A DNA stretch of 64,000 nucleotides from Pogonophryne albipinna (lineage: Eukaryota > Chordata > Actinopteri > Perciformes > Artedidraconidae), in contig CM053249.1 in the NCBI GenBank assembly GCA_028583405.1, positions 34,322,808 through 34,386,807 of the forward strand. Direction: 5' to 3'. Each line of letters begins with the position of its first letter. Position 1 is the first letter of the stretch. The position numbers and the translations under genes are program-made. The notes under the pieces are model-generated. The model searched no databases and was not told the origin of the DNA. It saw only the letters and a program-made list of their open reading frames with translations. This document shows, piece by piece, positions 1 to 10,390 of the stretch.

Positions 1-349
1 TCATGGCTGCCACTGAGGGACTTCCGGGTCATTTCACTCCGTTAGGAAGGTTCCTAAGCTAAAGGGACTATTCCACTTCAGCCTCGGTGCTCTTTTTTGG
101 CGGGGGGTGCGCACCACTTATGTGCAGCCCTGCTTATTCCACTGTAAATTGACCAACACCAAATATGTATGCAGCAGGAGATGTTACACCGTGCAAACAG
201 TTATGACGATGAATATAATATTTCCAATAAAAATATGGCGAACACACTAACCACTCCGACAACGCCACAGTCACCCCCGCCGGGCGGGCGGGATGAGAAT
301 GTCTGGCGGGCCGGATGTGGCCCGTGGGCCGCCAGTTGATGGTCACTAG
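1..349 (+). mobile_element. hAT (Charlie-type) 3' end fragment
   Basis: The block ends in a GC-rich stretch, with GGGCCGGATGTGGCCCG near 309-325 followed by GCCAGTTGATGG. That is the usual look of the 3' end of Charlie-type hAT elements, here with a decayed terminal CCCTG. The 8 bases at the edge are gTCTAGAc (349-356), matching the nTCTAGAn target preference known for this group. The rest of the element lies outside the window. No coding sequence was seen. Confidence 0.5.
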
Positions 350-529
350 TCTAGACTAGAGCATGGATGTATAATAAGAACTGGATACAGCGTGGGAGGC
401 AGGGCCTAGTTAATTCCTATGAGAGTTGCTCATTGGCGCATGAAGACAAAATGGCCCAACTTTTGAGAGCGAAACATCACGAAAGTATTCATATAATCTG
501 TTCTTATTGTCAAGCCCGCCTTAACCTGC

Positions 530-1784
530 CATCAGGCCCTGGGTTTTGTAGGCCCCCTATTTAAACAACAAATCAAAGTCATTTATAGCCTCGGCAGGCT
601 CTGTGATCGCACTTCTCCACTCTGCTCTACGCGCACCTGGTCCTCTCCTCCAGATGAGTGACGTATCGGGCCTCCCTCATGTATTTGTCCGGTTGCCGTT
701 GGCTCCCCTCCACGTTGCAAGTCCTCGTCGTCCTCTCCATCTCCTCCAACAGATAACGTCCCTCCTGTCTGTTTTTCCTCTCCCGCTACTCCATCGCTAT
801 CAGAACCAGACGGCCTACTTGGCTCCGAGGCCCCGCGGCCGGCACCGCTGCCGCTCGGTACAGAACTAATCTGTCCTTCCTCCTCATCTGGGTCTACAGG
901 TTTAAAATAACCTGTAAGCTTCGGCATTTTTTGTAATAGACCTAGCTGCTTGTCTCGAAAGTCCTTTTCCCTCAACAATTTCCTTTTCCGAGCGCCACTC
1001 TCAAACTTTTTCTTCTCTGACATTTTCTCCTAAACAACCTTCATCTGTCACTCAATCACTCGCAATTTGAATAAGTCACATGTGAAACATATTCTCATTC
1101 TGATTGGCTGTTAAGTGGTGCCCACTGTCTGTTACGGAGTCATCATTTTTGAGAAAAATCTCTGGAATCCATCGATCTGATTGATTAGCGGAGCAAATGA
1201 TCAAAATAGTATGGAGGGAAGATATTTTCGTTTGGATTACTGGTCTGGGGGAAGCTCAGGAGTGTGTGTGTTTGTGTATTTTTGCGTTTGTGTGCATTGT
1301 GTTTGTTTCCCGGGGAAAACACTCACGAGAAACACCGGCTGTTGTTATGCCTGCTGTGACATCACGACTCCGTTCTCCGCTTGTAATTATGCCGTTGCAA
1401 GCTTCAAAGTTGTATTTATCTGAATTTGCCGAAACAAGTTTAATATTCTGAAAGCCAAGACTTTGTTTATTTGAAACCAGATGAAAACAAACTGTCACGG
1501 ACCCTGCCTTGTTATCTATGATTACTATACGCCTTACATTCATAATTTCAGCGGAGGGAGGGGAAGCGGCGCTGTGGAAGAGCAGAGTGGCGAGGGAGAG
1601 CACGTCTTCATCCCTTTACAAGCTTCAAAAATGTATTTATCGTGTGATTTTGGAAATAAAAGTTTCATATTCTGAAAGCAAAGACTTGGTTTATTTAAAT
1701 TTTTTAAAAAACACTCATTGGCTCATGATAGGCCCCCGATCTCCGTAGGCCCCTGGGCTTCAGCCCGTGCATTAAGACGGCCCT
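530..1784 (-). mobile_element. hAT-like element, 5' region with first exon
   Basis: Read on the minus strand, the block begins at 1784 with CAGGGCCGTCTTAATGC, a CAGGG-type hAT terminus. It passes through a promoter-like area with a CCAAT motif near 1105 and reaches an ORF at 1023. A GC-rich stretch near 530-560 with AGGGGGCCTAC and CAGGGCCTG may be the other end, but no clean terminal repeat or target duplication was found. The 1133-1330 part recurs inverted at 45262-45460. Confidence 0.45.
583..1023 (-). CDS. N-terminal exon of a hAT/ZMYM-like transposase-derived protein
   Basis: The 146-residue ORF starts MSEKKKFESGARKRKLLREK and soon has a KMPKLTGYFKP segment. A basic, lysine-rich N-terminus followed by a K-L-T-x-[YF]-F motif is typical of the first exon of hAT transposases of the ZMYM1/52-kDa-repressor-like kind common in fish. 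After residue 50 the protein is acidic and low in complexity (Ser, Gly, Glu, Asp). No zinc finger, RNase-H-like core or hAT dimerisation domain follows, so the catalytic part is missing or lies in exons lost here. It could have been a spliced first exon. The start ATG has CCAAT-containing sequence upstream on the minus strand, consistent with the beginning of a transcription unit. Assignment rests on composition and motif only. Confidence 0.45.
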   Translation of the reverse strand: MSEKKKFESGARKRKLLREKDFRDKQLGLLQKMPKLTGYFKPVDPDEEEGQISSVPSGSGAGRGASEPSRPSGSDSDGVAGEEKQTGGTLSVGGDGEDDEDLQRGGEPTATGQIHEGGPIRHSSGGEDQVRVEQSGEVRSQSLPRL

Positions 1785-2199
1785 GCTTATTGTGCATCCA
1801 TGGGTAAAGGTAAAACTCATGTAGTACAGAACACGTCACATGAACGTGCCGGGCGGCGCGGTCCGGTCCCGTGGGTTGGATCCGCGTTCATAATGCCGAG
1901 GAAAATAACTCGGAATAACCTTATTAGCACATTTTACAACTTGAGGACCGAATGTTTTTAATAAGGGCTATACAAATGTTCATACTGGGTAGTTTAAAAA
2001 AAATTATCCAACGATTTACAGACGTCTCTTTCCCAATGTTAGTCAATGGGAAAAAGTATTTCCGGGCCCAGCGACTGATACGGAAGTGTAGTACTGCCGT
2101 TTGGCCACAACGAATATTTTCCGAGGCAGCAGAAAAACAGAGGTCTGTGATGTATTTTGTGAAACGGAAGAACAGCTAAATAAATGCAACGGCCTCCCA
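1785..2199. other. Unassigned repeat-like sequence
   Basis: No gene was seen. The stretch holds a near-perfect short hairpin near 2028-2055 (CTTTCCCAATG paired with CAATGGGAAAAAG). It sits between two hAT ends and probably belongs to one of them. Confidence 0.3.
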
Positions 2200-2680
2200 A
2201 GAAGAGCTCGCCTCTCTCCAGTCATTTAAGCTAAAGTGGGTTATTGAACCTGAAGCTTGTTGCTTCTGCCCTCCTCGACTACGGTCTGGGAGCCAACAGG
2301 AAAGTTCAACACACAGATGGCCAGTCCGCCCCTTTGTAGCATATTATTTCAATGAGAGATGAGCAGATCACCACTGGGCTTTCAACTAAAGACACAGCCA
2401 CGCAAAAACTGCGGCATTTGTACAGCTCCTTATGGGTAGGCCTACTGCAATTTGTGAAGTGCTTTCCTCTGTGGTGAAACGATCAGCACTGCACCACGGA
2501 CGAAAGCGGCAGAAAGTCACCTGGAGATAAAGAGAGCGGGGCTGCGTTGCGTGCATGGCTTCCTTCTGCAGGTAACGGGAAGACGCGCTCTGGCGGCGGT
2601 CTCGTTCAGATATTTTGCACACTTATTCCACTTATTCCTAGTGTGCCACTGGTTACGGTGCTAGGGGTTGCCGACCCCTG
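2200..2680 (-). mobile_element. hAT (Charlie-type) 5' end fragment
   Basis: On the minus strand the block starts at 2680 with CAGGGGTCGGCAACCCC, the classic Charlie-type hAT terminal sequence. The adjoining 8 bases, gTCTAGAg at 2681-2688, fit the nTCTAGAn target preference. No transposase ORF was found and the partner end is not visible. Confidence 0.6.
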
Positions 2681-2728
2681 GTCTAGAGTAGACTGAAGCA
2701 TGGAAATCACTTATATTAATTAACTTAA

Positions 2729-4105
2729 AGTGCACCTATCATGCTATTTTTAGGCATATATTATGGGTCTCAGATATATACAAATATATAAAAACATGTC
2801 TATGATGTATTTTTCTCAAAATACAAACAGATCATGAATTTTAGACATCCCTCATATCCCTCTATTCCAGCACTGTTTAGACTTTAGAGAAACGCGGATT
2901 GTGGGTCCTTAGCTTGGGGAAAAAAGAGAGGAGGCGGAGCTAATGCCTGATCAGAATTCTACTAGAGATAAACTTAAATTCTGCTGTGATAAAACACCAT
3001 CCTGTTCTAAACCACGTCAAGGATTATTTCTGAAACAGTATGGAGCTCAAATGCCTTTTCTCTTGCGGTTTATCACAAGGTCAGTTCCTTTTTTGATTTC
3101 CTGCTTTTTAAACACATGTGCTCTTCAGTACAAGTTAGCTCTGAGTGTTAGTATGAAGGTAGATATGGTGCAAAATGCGAGAGCATGTAAAACCTGATGT
3201 GAGCACTTGCAGAAAAAAAATCTGAGCTTGAGTGCATACATTTACACTTGTATAAAATATCCACGTAACTGTGAACCAAATTTGAAGTCACAGAAGAAGA
3301 AAAAAGTTTTGTAGCTTGTAGAAAAGAAAAAAAACTTAGTGATGAAATGTTCACTTGCAGAAAAATATATATTTTCTAAATATATTTTCCATTACAACTG
3401 CAACTTGGTTAATACAACCTCTCAAATCAGTCATTACAACTTGACGAATCTGCTTTGTGGCAGTGTAGCGGCAATAACTCCCTATGAGTTAGCTGCTGAG
3501 AGGCTAAAAAGTGCTCTTTGCTGTGACGCGTTCCATGTAAGAGTCCGTAGTCATTTGTAGTCCTTGGTGTTTAATAAAACGAAAACAAACAATATACAAC
3601 TCCAGACCTGACGGTCAACAGAAAGTATCGGAGCAAATTCACCCTCTTCCTACATCATATCCTCCCAACCGGCATCCAACAGGTGACTAAATACCAATAA
3701 ACCACCCCGACGTGACCATTGCCAGAAGTGATAAACAATAAGAATGAAACACGATGCAAACAGAAATACAAGATAATAATACAAATAATAAGTAAGGCAA
3801 AAACAAGCATTTTGGCTCCTACAGGCAGTATAAATCGACGAATCTGCGGCCTTGACTTTTGCTACACTTCTTGCGATGAATGTGTCGCAAAAGTAGTTTT
3901 CACCTGTAGATGTGGGGAGGGAGGGGGGTTGGAGCGAAGGGGCGGAGCTATCAGAACGACGAGGCTCGGGGCAACAGTCACAGCCAGATGACTGTGGGGC
4001 TAACGGTCCGTGTCTTCATGCTTATATCGGACTATTGTGACTCGCTCTGCGGTTAAAACAGACGGTGCATGAATGCGGTTTTGCGGTAAGTGAAATTTGA
4101 GTACT
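2729..4105 (+). mobile_element. TTAA-flanked element, copy A (interrupted by a solo LTR)
   Basis: TTAA at 2725-2728 is followed by AGTGCACCTATCATGC. Copy B ends with the matching AGGGGACCTATCATGC next to TTAA at 26578-26581, in inverse orientation. From 3150 to 3990 the two copies align closely, apart from a 365-bp insertion here. Copy A runs into an ATG followed by a GCG/GTAAGT splice-donor-like sequence at about 4070-4090, suggesting the 5' end of a spliced transcription unit. TTAA targets with AGG-type ends would fit Kolobok, but the superfamily is uncertain. The right boundary is approximate. Confidence 0.55.
3464..3823. mobile_element. Solo LTR (360 bp) with 5-bp target duplication
   Basis: The insert begins TGTAGCGGC and ends GGCTCCTACA (TG...CA), and is flanked by GGCAG at 3459-3463 and GGCAG at 3824-3828. 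The inverted copy of the host element at 25.98 kb has a single GGCAG at the same point, so it shows the empty site. An AATAAA lies near 3572. No internal region, primer-binding site or polypurine tract remains, as expected for recombination between two LTRs. The retroelement superfamily cannot be told. Confidence 0.82.
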
Positions 4106-4324
4106 TTATTTATGTGTTTATGATTTTAATCAGCTACGTAATGAATGTTAAGGGTTAGCGTGTAAGCGAGTGGTAGCTACATCTGTGCTAATGATGCTAA
4201 TCGTAGCCTCCAAGTTAAAATCATAGACTGTATATATAAAGGTTAAAAAGAAATAGACAAGCGTTAAGTGGGATAATACTGTAGAACAAACAGCTTCTGT
4301 TTGAGGTTGATAAAATAAGGTCAT
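4106..4324. other. AT-rich spacer
   Basis: No gene was seen. It lies between the TTAA element and the L2 tail. Confidence 0.4.
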
Positions 4325-5769
4325 CCTTGTACATTACATTACATTGCATTTAGCTGACGCTTTTATCCAAAGCGACTTACAATAAGTACATTCGACCAGG
4401 AAGACACAACCTTGAAGAAAACAGAATCATATAAGTACATCAGGTTTCATAGAGCTAAAACATTTCAAGTGCTACTCAACTGGCTATAGATAAGCCAGTC
4501 CTTTATTAGTATATAAGTGCTTAGTAATTCTATCGCTCGAATTGGAGTCGAAAGAGATGAGTTTTCAGTATGCGCCGGAAGATGTGCAGGCTTTCTGCTG
4601 TCCTGATGTCGATGCCACGTGTTTTTGCTGATGGGAACTTGGGTCCACCTCGCAGCGAGGGTACAGCGAGTCGTTTGGCTGATGCAGAGCGTAGTGCACG
4701 TGCTGGGGTGTACGGTTTAACCATGTCCTGGATGTAGGAAGGGCCAGATCCATTCGCAGCATGGTACGCAAGTACCAGTGTCTTGAAGTGGATTCTAGCA
4801 GTTACCGGAAGCCAGTGAAGGGAGCGGAGGAGCGGCGTGGTGTGGGAACATTTTGGAAGGTTGAAGACCAGACGAGCCGCTGCATTCTGGATGAGCTGCA
4901 GAGGTCGGATGCAGGTAGACCAGCCAGGAGGGAGTTGCAGTAGTCTAGGCGTGAGATGACGAGAGCCTGGACCAGAACCTGCGTCGCTTTCTGGGTCAGC
5001 TGGGGACGTATCCTCCTGTTGTAAAGCGTGTATCTGCAGCAGCGGGTTGTAGCAGCGATGTTTGCAGTGAAGGACAGTTTGTTATCTAGGATCACACCCA
5101 GATTCCTTGCAGTCTGAGTCGGGGAAACAACAGAGGTGCCGATGTTGATTGTCAGGTCAAGAGTGGGACAATCTTTTCCTGGAAGGAAAAGCAGTTCAGT
5201 CTTGTCAAGGTTGAGCTTGAGGTGGTGAGCAGACATCCACTGAGAGATGTCAGCTAGACAAGCAGAGATGCGTGCGACGACCTGGGTCTCTGAGCGGGGA
5301 AAGGACAGAATTAATTGGGTGTCGTCAGCGTAGCAGTGGTATGAAAAACCATGCGGGCTAATGACTGATCCGAGCGAGTTTGTGTACAGGGAGAAGAGGA
5401 GGGGACCAAGAACAGAGCCCTGAGGGACCCCTGTAGTTAATTGACAAGGGTCGGACTCGGACCCTCTCCAAGTTACCCTGTAGGTACGGTCTTTGAGGTA
5501 TGAGGTGAGGAGGGAAAGTGCAGAGCCTGAAACTCCAAGTTTTTGGAGAGTGCGAAGGAGGATCTGATGGTTCACCGTGTCGAATGCAGCAGACAGGTCC
5601 AACAGGATGATGACAGACGAGAGGGAGGCTGCTTTGGCAGTGTGCAGTTCCTCAGAGACAGCAATGAGAGCAGTTTCTGTGGAGTGACCTTCCTTGAAAC
5701 CAGACTGGTGCGGATCCAGAAGGTTGTTCTGATGGAGATAACAGGAGAGTTGTTTAAAGACAGCGCGTT
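4325..5769 (-). mobile_element. L2-type LINE, 5'-truncated
   Basis: The minus-strand 3' end carries the fish L2 tail: GTCGCTTTGGATAAAAGCG at about 4358-4376, followed by AATGTAATGTA repeats. Upstream is the reverse transcriptase ORF. The element is cut at 5769, where it joins a Tc1 fragment. A SINE at 6.8 kb carries the same tail motif. Confidence 0.85.
4530..5769 (-). pseudogene. L2 LINE reverse transcriptase remnant
   Basis: The open frame runs from the truncation at 5769 to about 4802. It has the order expected of a LINE reverse transcriptase: HQSGFKEGHST, then the metal-binding block LDLSAAFDTVNH, then GVPQGSVLGPLLF, then the catalytic YADDTQL, then NLGVILDNKLSF and [13 protein letters not shown]. 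After the thumb region the frame shifts. The C-terminal part continues in another frame (4530-4724, MVKPYTPARALRSAS), with part of the usual C-terminal sequence missing. The endonuclease domain is absent because of 5' truncation. It would copy LINE RNA at a nicked target if intact, but this copy is dead. Confidence 0.88.
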
Positions 5770-6113
5770 ATGCCAATTGCACGCTCCCTCAAAACTTGCG
5801 ACATCTGTGGCATTGTGCTGTGTGATAAAATTGAACATTTTAGAGTGGCCTTTTATTGTGGCCAGCCTAAGGCACACCTGTGCAATAATCATGCTGTCTA
5901 ATCAGCATCTTGATATGCCACACCTGTGAGGTGGGATGGATTATCTCGGCAAAGGAAAAGTGCTCACTATCACAGATTTGTTCAGATTTGTGAACAATAT
6001 TTGAGAGAAATGGTTATTTTGTGTATATAGAAAATGTTTTAGATCGTTGAGTTCATCTCATGAAAAATGGGAGCAAAAACAAAAGTGTTGCATTTATATT
6101 TTTGTTCAGTGTA
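5770..6113 (-). mobile_element. Tc1 element terminal fragment
   Basis: This matches the outer right end of the Tc1 at 22.76-24.37 kb, ending in CAGTG at 6113 followed by TA. It contains the terminal inverted repeat and the first 14 codons of the transposase, then breaks directly into the L2 LINE. Codon 8 is TTG here, where the larger copy has TAG. Confidence 0.85.
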
Positions 6114-6115
6114 GC

Positions 6116-6761
6116 TACCATCACATGTACCTTAGCTTGACTTAAATGTATTAAACGTAGAATTAAGTGATGGCAAAATATAATTAACTAATGTCATGCA
6201 AACATATTAATATTTGCTTGATTCCAGAGTTGAATTTAGCACAATTACATACAAACGTCAAGGGATTTTAAGATTCTGAAGTCTTCGTTCTAAATAGAAA
6301 ATAGCATGGATAATTTACAAAGGCTTTAAAAACACAGCAGGAGCCCAAGACAATTATAAAACGTGTCATTATTTCAGTACAGTTCAATTGGTTTTATTTT
6401 CATAAACGGTTATCAACCGTTAGTGCCAAAGCAGTAGGCTATAATATATTAATTACTGCTGTAGACTACAACCACACTGCAAAAACGCCCTGTCAAATTT
6501 AAGGCCAAACGTTCTAGATATAAGCATGCTTGCACTTAAAACAAGCACATTTGGCTGCCAGTGCAGTAAGCAAATTTCACTTGATAAGATGTCTTAAAAC
6601 AAGTCAGGCTGTCCGACTATCATTATAGCACATACAATCTTGAAATAAGATTAAAAAGACTAATTTCAAGCAATCTAGTTACGCCTATTTAATGCAAAAG
6701 AAGCCTATTATCACTCAAAACTAGGGTACTTTTAGCATCAAATTACTTAAAATGAGATTTA
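6116..6761. other. AT-rich sequence, part of a dispersed repeat
   Basis: No gene was seen. From about 6474 the sequence begins CACACTGCAAAAACG and is rich in CTTAAAA/AAGTAA words, like a common fish dispersed repeat. Similar-looking sequence occurs at 10.75-11.03 kb. The SINE at 6762 appears inserted in it. Confidence 0.3.
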
Positions 6762-6957
6762 GGGAGGCGTGTGGCGCAGTGGGTAGTGCGTTGGTGTTGG
6801 GATCAGGGGCACAGGTTCAAACCCCACTGCAGTCAGCATGTCGTTGTGTCCCTGAGACACTTCACCCCAAATTGCTCCTTTGGGGATTGCCCACAGTATT
6901 GAGTATGTAAGTCGCTTTGGATAAAAGCGATAACAAGTTACATGTAATGAAATTCTT
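6762..6957 (+). mobile_element. tRNA-derived SINE with L2-type tail
   Basis: The head resembles a tRNA with an internal Pol III promoter: A-box-like TGGCGCAGTGGG near 6772 and B-box GGTTCAAACCC at about 6814-6824. The body leads to GTAAGTCGCTTTGGATAAAA at about 6907-6926, the same 3' tail as the L2 LINE at 4.3 kb. Such tails let SINEs use the LINE's reverse transcriptase. It ends in short ATGTAATGAAA words. It is not a functional tRNA gene because the 3' half does not fold as one. Confidence 0.82.
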
Positions 6958-7141
6958 GTTTTTAGGGAGCTAAATTAGAAAACATGCTCTTAAAATAAGT
7001 AAACATGACAATTCTTTCAAAAAACACGTTTTTATTAAGTCAGTCCATAACAAACAGGATCATTTATTAAATGAACAAAACTCTTCAACATATATACATC
7101 TTCATAGAACTGACAAACATTGGACACAGAATTCAAGTTCT
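6958..7141. other. 3' flank and poly(A) region of the minus-strand gene
   Basis: On the minus strand an AATAAA signal lies near 7029-7036, about 105 bp past the stop codon at 7142, with another AATAAA near 7062. Either could end the transcript from the four-exon locus. Confidence 0.45.
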
Positions 7142-8677
7142 CTACTTTTTTGTGAATTCTGCCCATTCAGCTATTGCTTTTTTGTATGAATGAGTAAGGT
7201 CACGCTCGTGAATACTGTCCTTCAGTACCTCAGTCTGGATGACGGATAGGAGAGTAGCAACACATTTGGGGTAGGTGAGGTGGAAGGTGTAAAAACACCC
7301 CATCAGGATGAGTGGAGCCTCGTGCATCATTTCCCTAGGTAGGGTCATCAGTGGGATTTTGCCAACAGCCAGGAGGAGGTTAGTCGAGTCTAGGATGACT
7401 GGACTGGTGATGGGCCGTTTCTGGAGAAACGTATTGGGGTCCTCAGATGGCTGAGAGCAACAAAGTATAGACGAAAAGAAGAACAAAATTAAACCTCAGG
7501 GCATATCAAGTTTTATTTCAGTTTAACTGATACTGACTCAGACTCAACTCAAGAACATGGAACAGTGCCTCACTTGCTGACCCAAGCTTTTTGGGTGGGG
7601 CAGTTGGGGAAGGAAACATTGAGGGAAGTGCCTTCATCAAAGCAATCGCTTGTCCAGCTGAAAAACAATATGGATACATGATCAAATGCATTGTGCTTGT
7701 TTTTGTTAGGCAATTTGACTTTGACATTAAGTGTTGTGTAACTGAAAAGTAAGCACAAAAGCAAAAAAATATTTCTGTGCAGAGCCTAAGGGAGTATAAG
7801 CTAATCATGGAAAAACTATGCTGTTGGTGAACAACAGTGTATGCGTGTATCCCTGAAGCGACATGAATCTTAATGTCACCTTGGGAAATTGTACATAAAC
7901 TGGTGCTACTTTTTTTTCAAAATTGGCCTGCATGTTGCGCTAAGACAGAGAGCGTGGGATCACCAAAATCAAACTGTTCTCCTAGGGATATTGAATGTGC
8001 ACAGCGAAATGAAAGAGTGAAATAAAAACGATTGCAGTTATTGGATCAGCAAACTGAAAGTTTGGCTGGATAGTGGGGGGGCAGCGGTCGGGGTGAATTT
8101 ATAATATCCCTGACACTTTCACTGCAGGGGATATAAAAAGCACTTGTCAGTTGCACAAGGGAAAGCAAAACAATAAGGGTCACCTGTATACATGACATAA
8201 GGTAGTAGTGTTTAAACCCTCTAGTGACCACTACTACCTTATAACTACCATTTTGCCATAATTCAGTCATTAAAAAGGAGATCCTGTCCTATCAAAATAA
8301 TGAAAATAAGCTAATACAATCACATCCCATGCGGCCATTAAATGGTCACCCCCAACCTATCAGTGTTATCTATACATTATGCTTACATTTATCCAGACCC
8401 ATTGGTGGCTTCAACGACTTGTTCCACACTCCAAAGAACAGCGCATTTTCGCAAAAGCTTTCCCATCTGGCTTTGATCTGGTCAGTGAAGTTCTTGTTGC
8501 CTGCCTCTCGAATTCGGCCCATCTCGTCCAAAACCTGAGTGTAAAAATCAATAGAACTTTGATACAGAGAAAACAGCAAACAGATGTTAGATGTCTAAAT
8601 AATTAACAAGAGATTTACCTTTTAAGAGTGACACAGTTGTGTCATCAAATCTATCCATCTCACCATGAAGAAGCATT
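7142..8677 (-). pseudogene. Four-exon gene remnant of a teleost multi-copy family (SAMD3-like C-terminal region?)
   Basis: Exons can be read at 8619-8677 (MLLHGEMDRFDDTTVSLLK), 8387-8534 (VLDEMGRIREAGNKNF... to MGLDK), 7548-7657 (SGQAIALMKALPSMF... to ALFHVLE) and 7142-7450 (PSEDPNTFLQKRP... to AEWAEFTKK, stop). Acceptors TTACAG, CACTCAG, TTTTTCAG and GCTCTCAG are good. Exon 2 joins exon 3 in frame through an AAAT/GTAAGC donor. The last exon includes GCFYTFHLTYPKCVATLLSV, which resembles the C-terminal region of an abundant family of uncharacterised or SAMD3-like fish proteins; this is from memory, not searched. Two lesions are visible. Exon 1 ends TTAAAAG where TTAAAG would keep the frame, and the exon 3 donor reads GAG/TTGAGT where GAG/GTGAGT is expected. 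Upstream exons may lie beyond 8.7 kb. Confidence 0.6.
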
Positions 8678-9808
8678 CTGTAATTTACAGGAAAAGACGG
8701 CCCCTGTCGTTTTAAAAGTCAACCACAAAAAAAATCACATTAAAAAGGCATCAGACACTAAATTGTAAAATTGCTGTGATTCACTATGAACTAGCTAGGT
8801 CGACGTTAGCTAGTCTACCACCACCCTTTGCGTTTTTAACTAACTGCTAGCTTTTAAGAGATAAAATGACTGAATACCAAAAGAAAACGTATGATATTAA
8901 CGTCGGCTAATTTTGTGTTCCTTACGGACAGTTTATTTATCTGAGAGTAGTTAACGTGAGCTAGCTTAATTTTTACATACCCCATTAGTGAGGTTAAGGT
9001 TAGCTAGCTATCTTAGCTAATTCAGCTAACAGTTGAATGCAATGAATGTACTACTACTTAATAAATTGAAAGCACTAATATGTTACATACGCCTATGGAC
9101 TTTTATTCCTACGTTCAGTTACTAACGTTACCTTAACTGCATTTCTTGGTCGCTGTCCTGCCTCTCTGGTGAAGGTGAACTGAACAACGTGTTACATTCC
9201 GCTGGCGCTGCGGAGCTTGGCTTGTGGTGCGTTCAGGTGATCCTCGTGAAATAGGAAATTCCCTGTTTGCCATAATTTGGACACAAACAGCCATCCACTT
9301 GTAAACACTGAGGACTGAGGACGATCTCTCGATGTAAATAATATAGTACTGGCATTCGTTGTTTACATCTTTTAGTGAATATTGTCATTGATCTAGCTTC
9401 TGTCAAACACATGGTAAATAAAGTCACACATTTTCCGACTTTATGAGAGATAACACATGGATGCACATTCCAGGTTTTTCTTCTTTCAGGGCCAATGAGA
9501 AGCAGAGTAGGGGCGGGTCTTCGCACAATTAAATAATGCAGCAAGCGCCAAATTCGCACATAACACTGAGAGCAATCGTTATAGTCGTCCACATCTGATG
9601 AAGTGTGTGAAAATTCAAGTCAAAGATATTGTGATCTTTTTTTTTGTTATCCATATCGCTCAGCCATACTTGGTGTGTTAAGCTGTTCATGTTTAAATGT
9701 GTAATGTAGCATGGATTGTTTGAACAAGTTTGGTGTGATAAATGAAAAGCACCACAACCTCAGAAATTAAGATATTGTTCTTTGTCCAGTATTGCTTATG
9801 CCATAGAT
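8678..9808. other. Upstream region of the damaged gene
   Basis: No further exon could be placed with confidence. 8770-9010 is AT-rich with repeated GCTAGC/TTAGCTA words. 9150-9240 is less AT-rich and could hold the promoter. A 119-codon minus-strand ORF at 9233-9592 has no recognisable motif and is probably chance. Confidence 0.35.
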
Positions 9809-10382
9809 CAGTGATTCTCAAACTTTTTTCAATCATGTACCCCCTTTGAAAAAAATAAAAATTCAGCCATGTACCCCCTAATCAGCACAAAAACAATTTG
9901 TTAGGGAAGAAATGTCTATATAAAGAGGTACAGCACAGTGCTGCACCATTGGTGTCTGATTTATTAAAACAACCTTGTAACTGAGAAACACTTAAATGCT
10001 ACATTTCAAATGTTTACAATCCATCACTAAATTCATGGCAAACCAATTTTAACATCATGCAATAACACTAAGACGACATTAATTGCATTGAACTGATCTT
10101 TTTAATAAGTTGTACTTACAATATAGTGAGAAACATGGGCTTGTAACAGTCCACTGAGGATCTTTGTTATTCTCAGTGACAGGAAGGCCACTGCAGTTAT
10201 TACACTTCGCGTTTTGAAATATGTGTAACTCTGTTAATATAAAACCTACACTGCTCAAACTTCGTTAAATTTCCTAAAATTGGTATTTTTTTATTTTTTT
10301 CAATAACATAAAAATAAATCTCACGTACCCCCTGCAGTACTCCAACCCTAGGGGTCCGCATACCCCCATTTGAGAACCACTG
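9809..10382. mobile_element. Non-autonomous hAT element (574 bp) with 8-bp target duplication
   Basis: The ends are inverted: CAGTGATTCTCAAAC at 9809 and TTTGAGAACCACTG at 10382. CCATAGAT flanks it on both sides (9801-9808 and 10383-10390), an exact 8-bp duplication as hAT elements make. It has repeated GTACCCCCT words near both ends and no transposase ORF. Confidence 0.9.
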
Positions 10383-10390
10383 CCATAGAT

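Noticed and set aside
583..1023. A host ZMYM gene
   Set aside because: Only a first-exon-like N-terminus is present next to a hAT terminus; transposon origin is simpler.
6762..6835. tRNA gene
   Set aside because: A- and B-box words are present, but the sequence continues into an L2 tail and does not complete a cloverleaf; it is a SINE.
8198..8241. Hairpin with GGTAGTAGTG resembling a let-7 start
   Set aside because: The seed and following bases differ from let-7, and the stem is only about 14 bp.
9233..9592. 119-codon minus-strand ORF
   Set aside because: No motif, no splice context, and composition like surrounding non-coding DNA.
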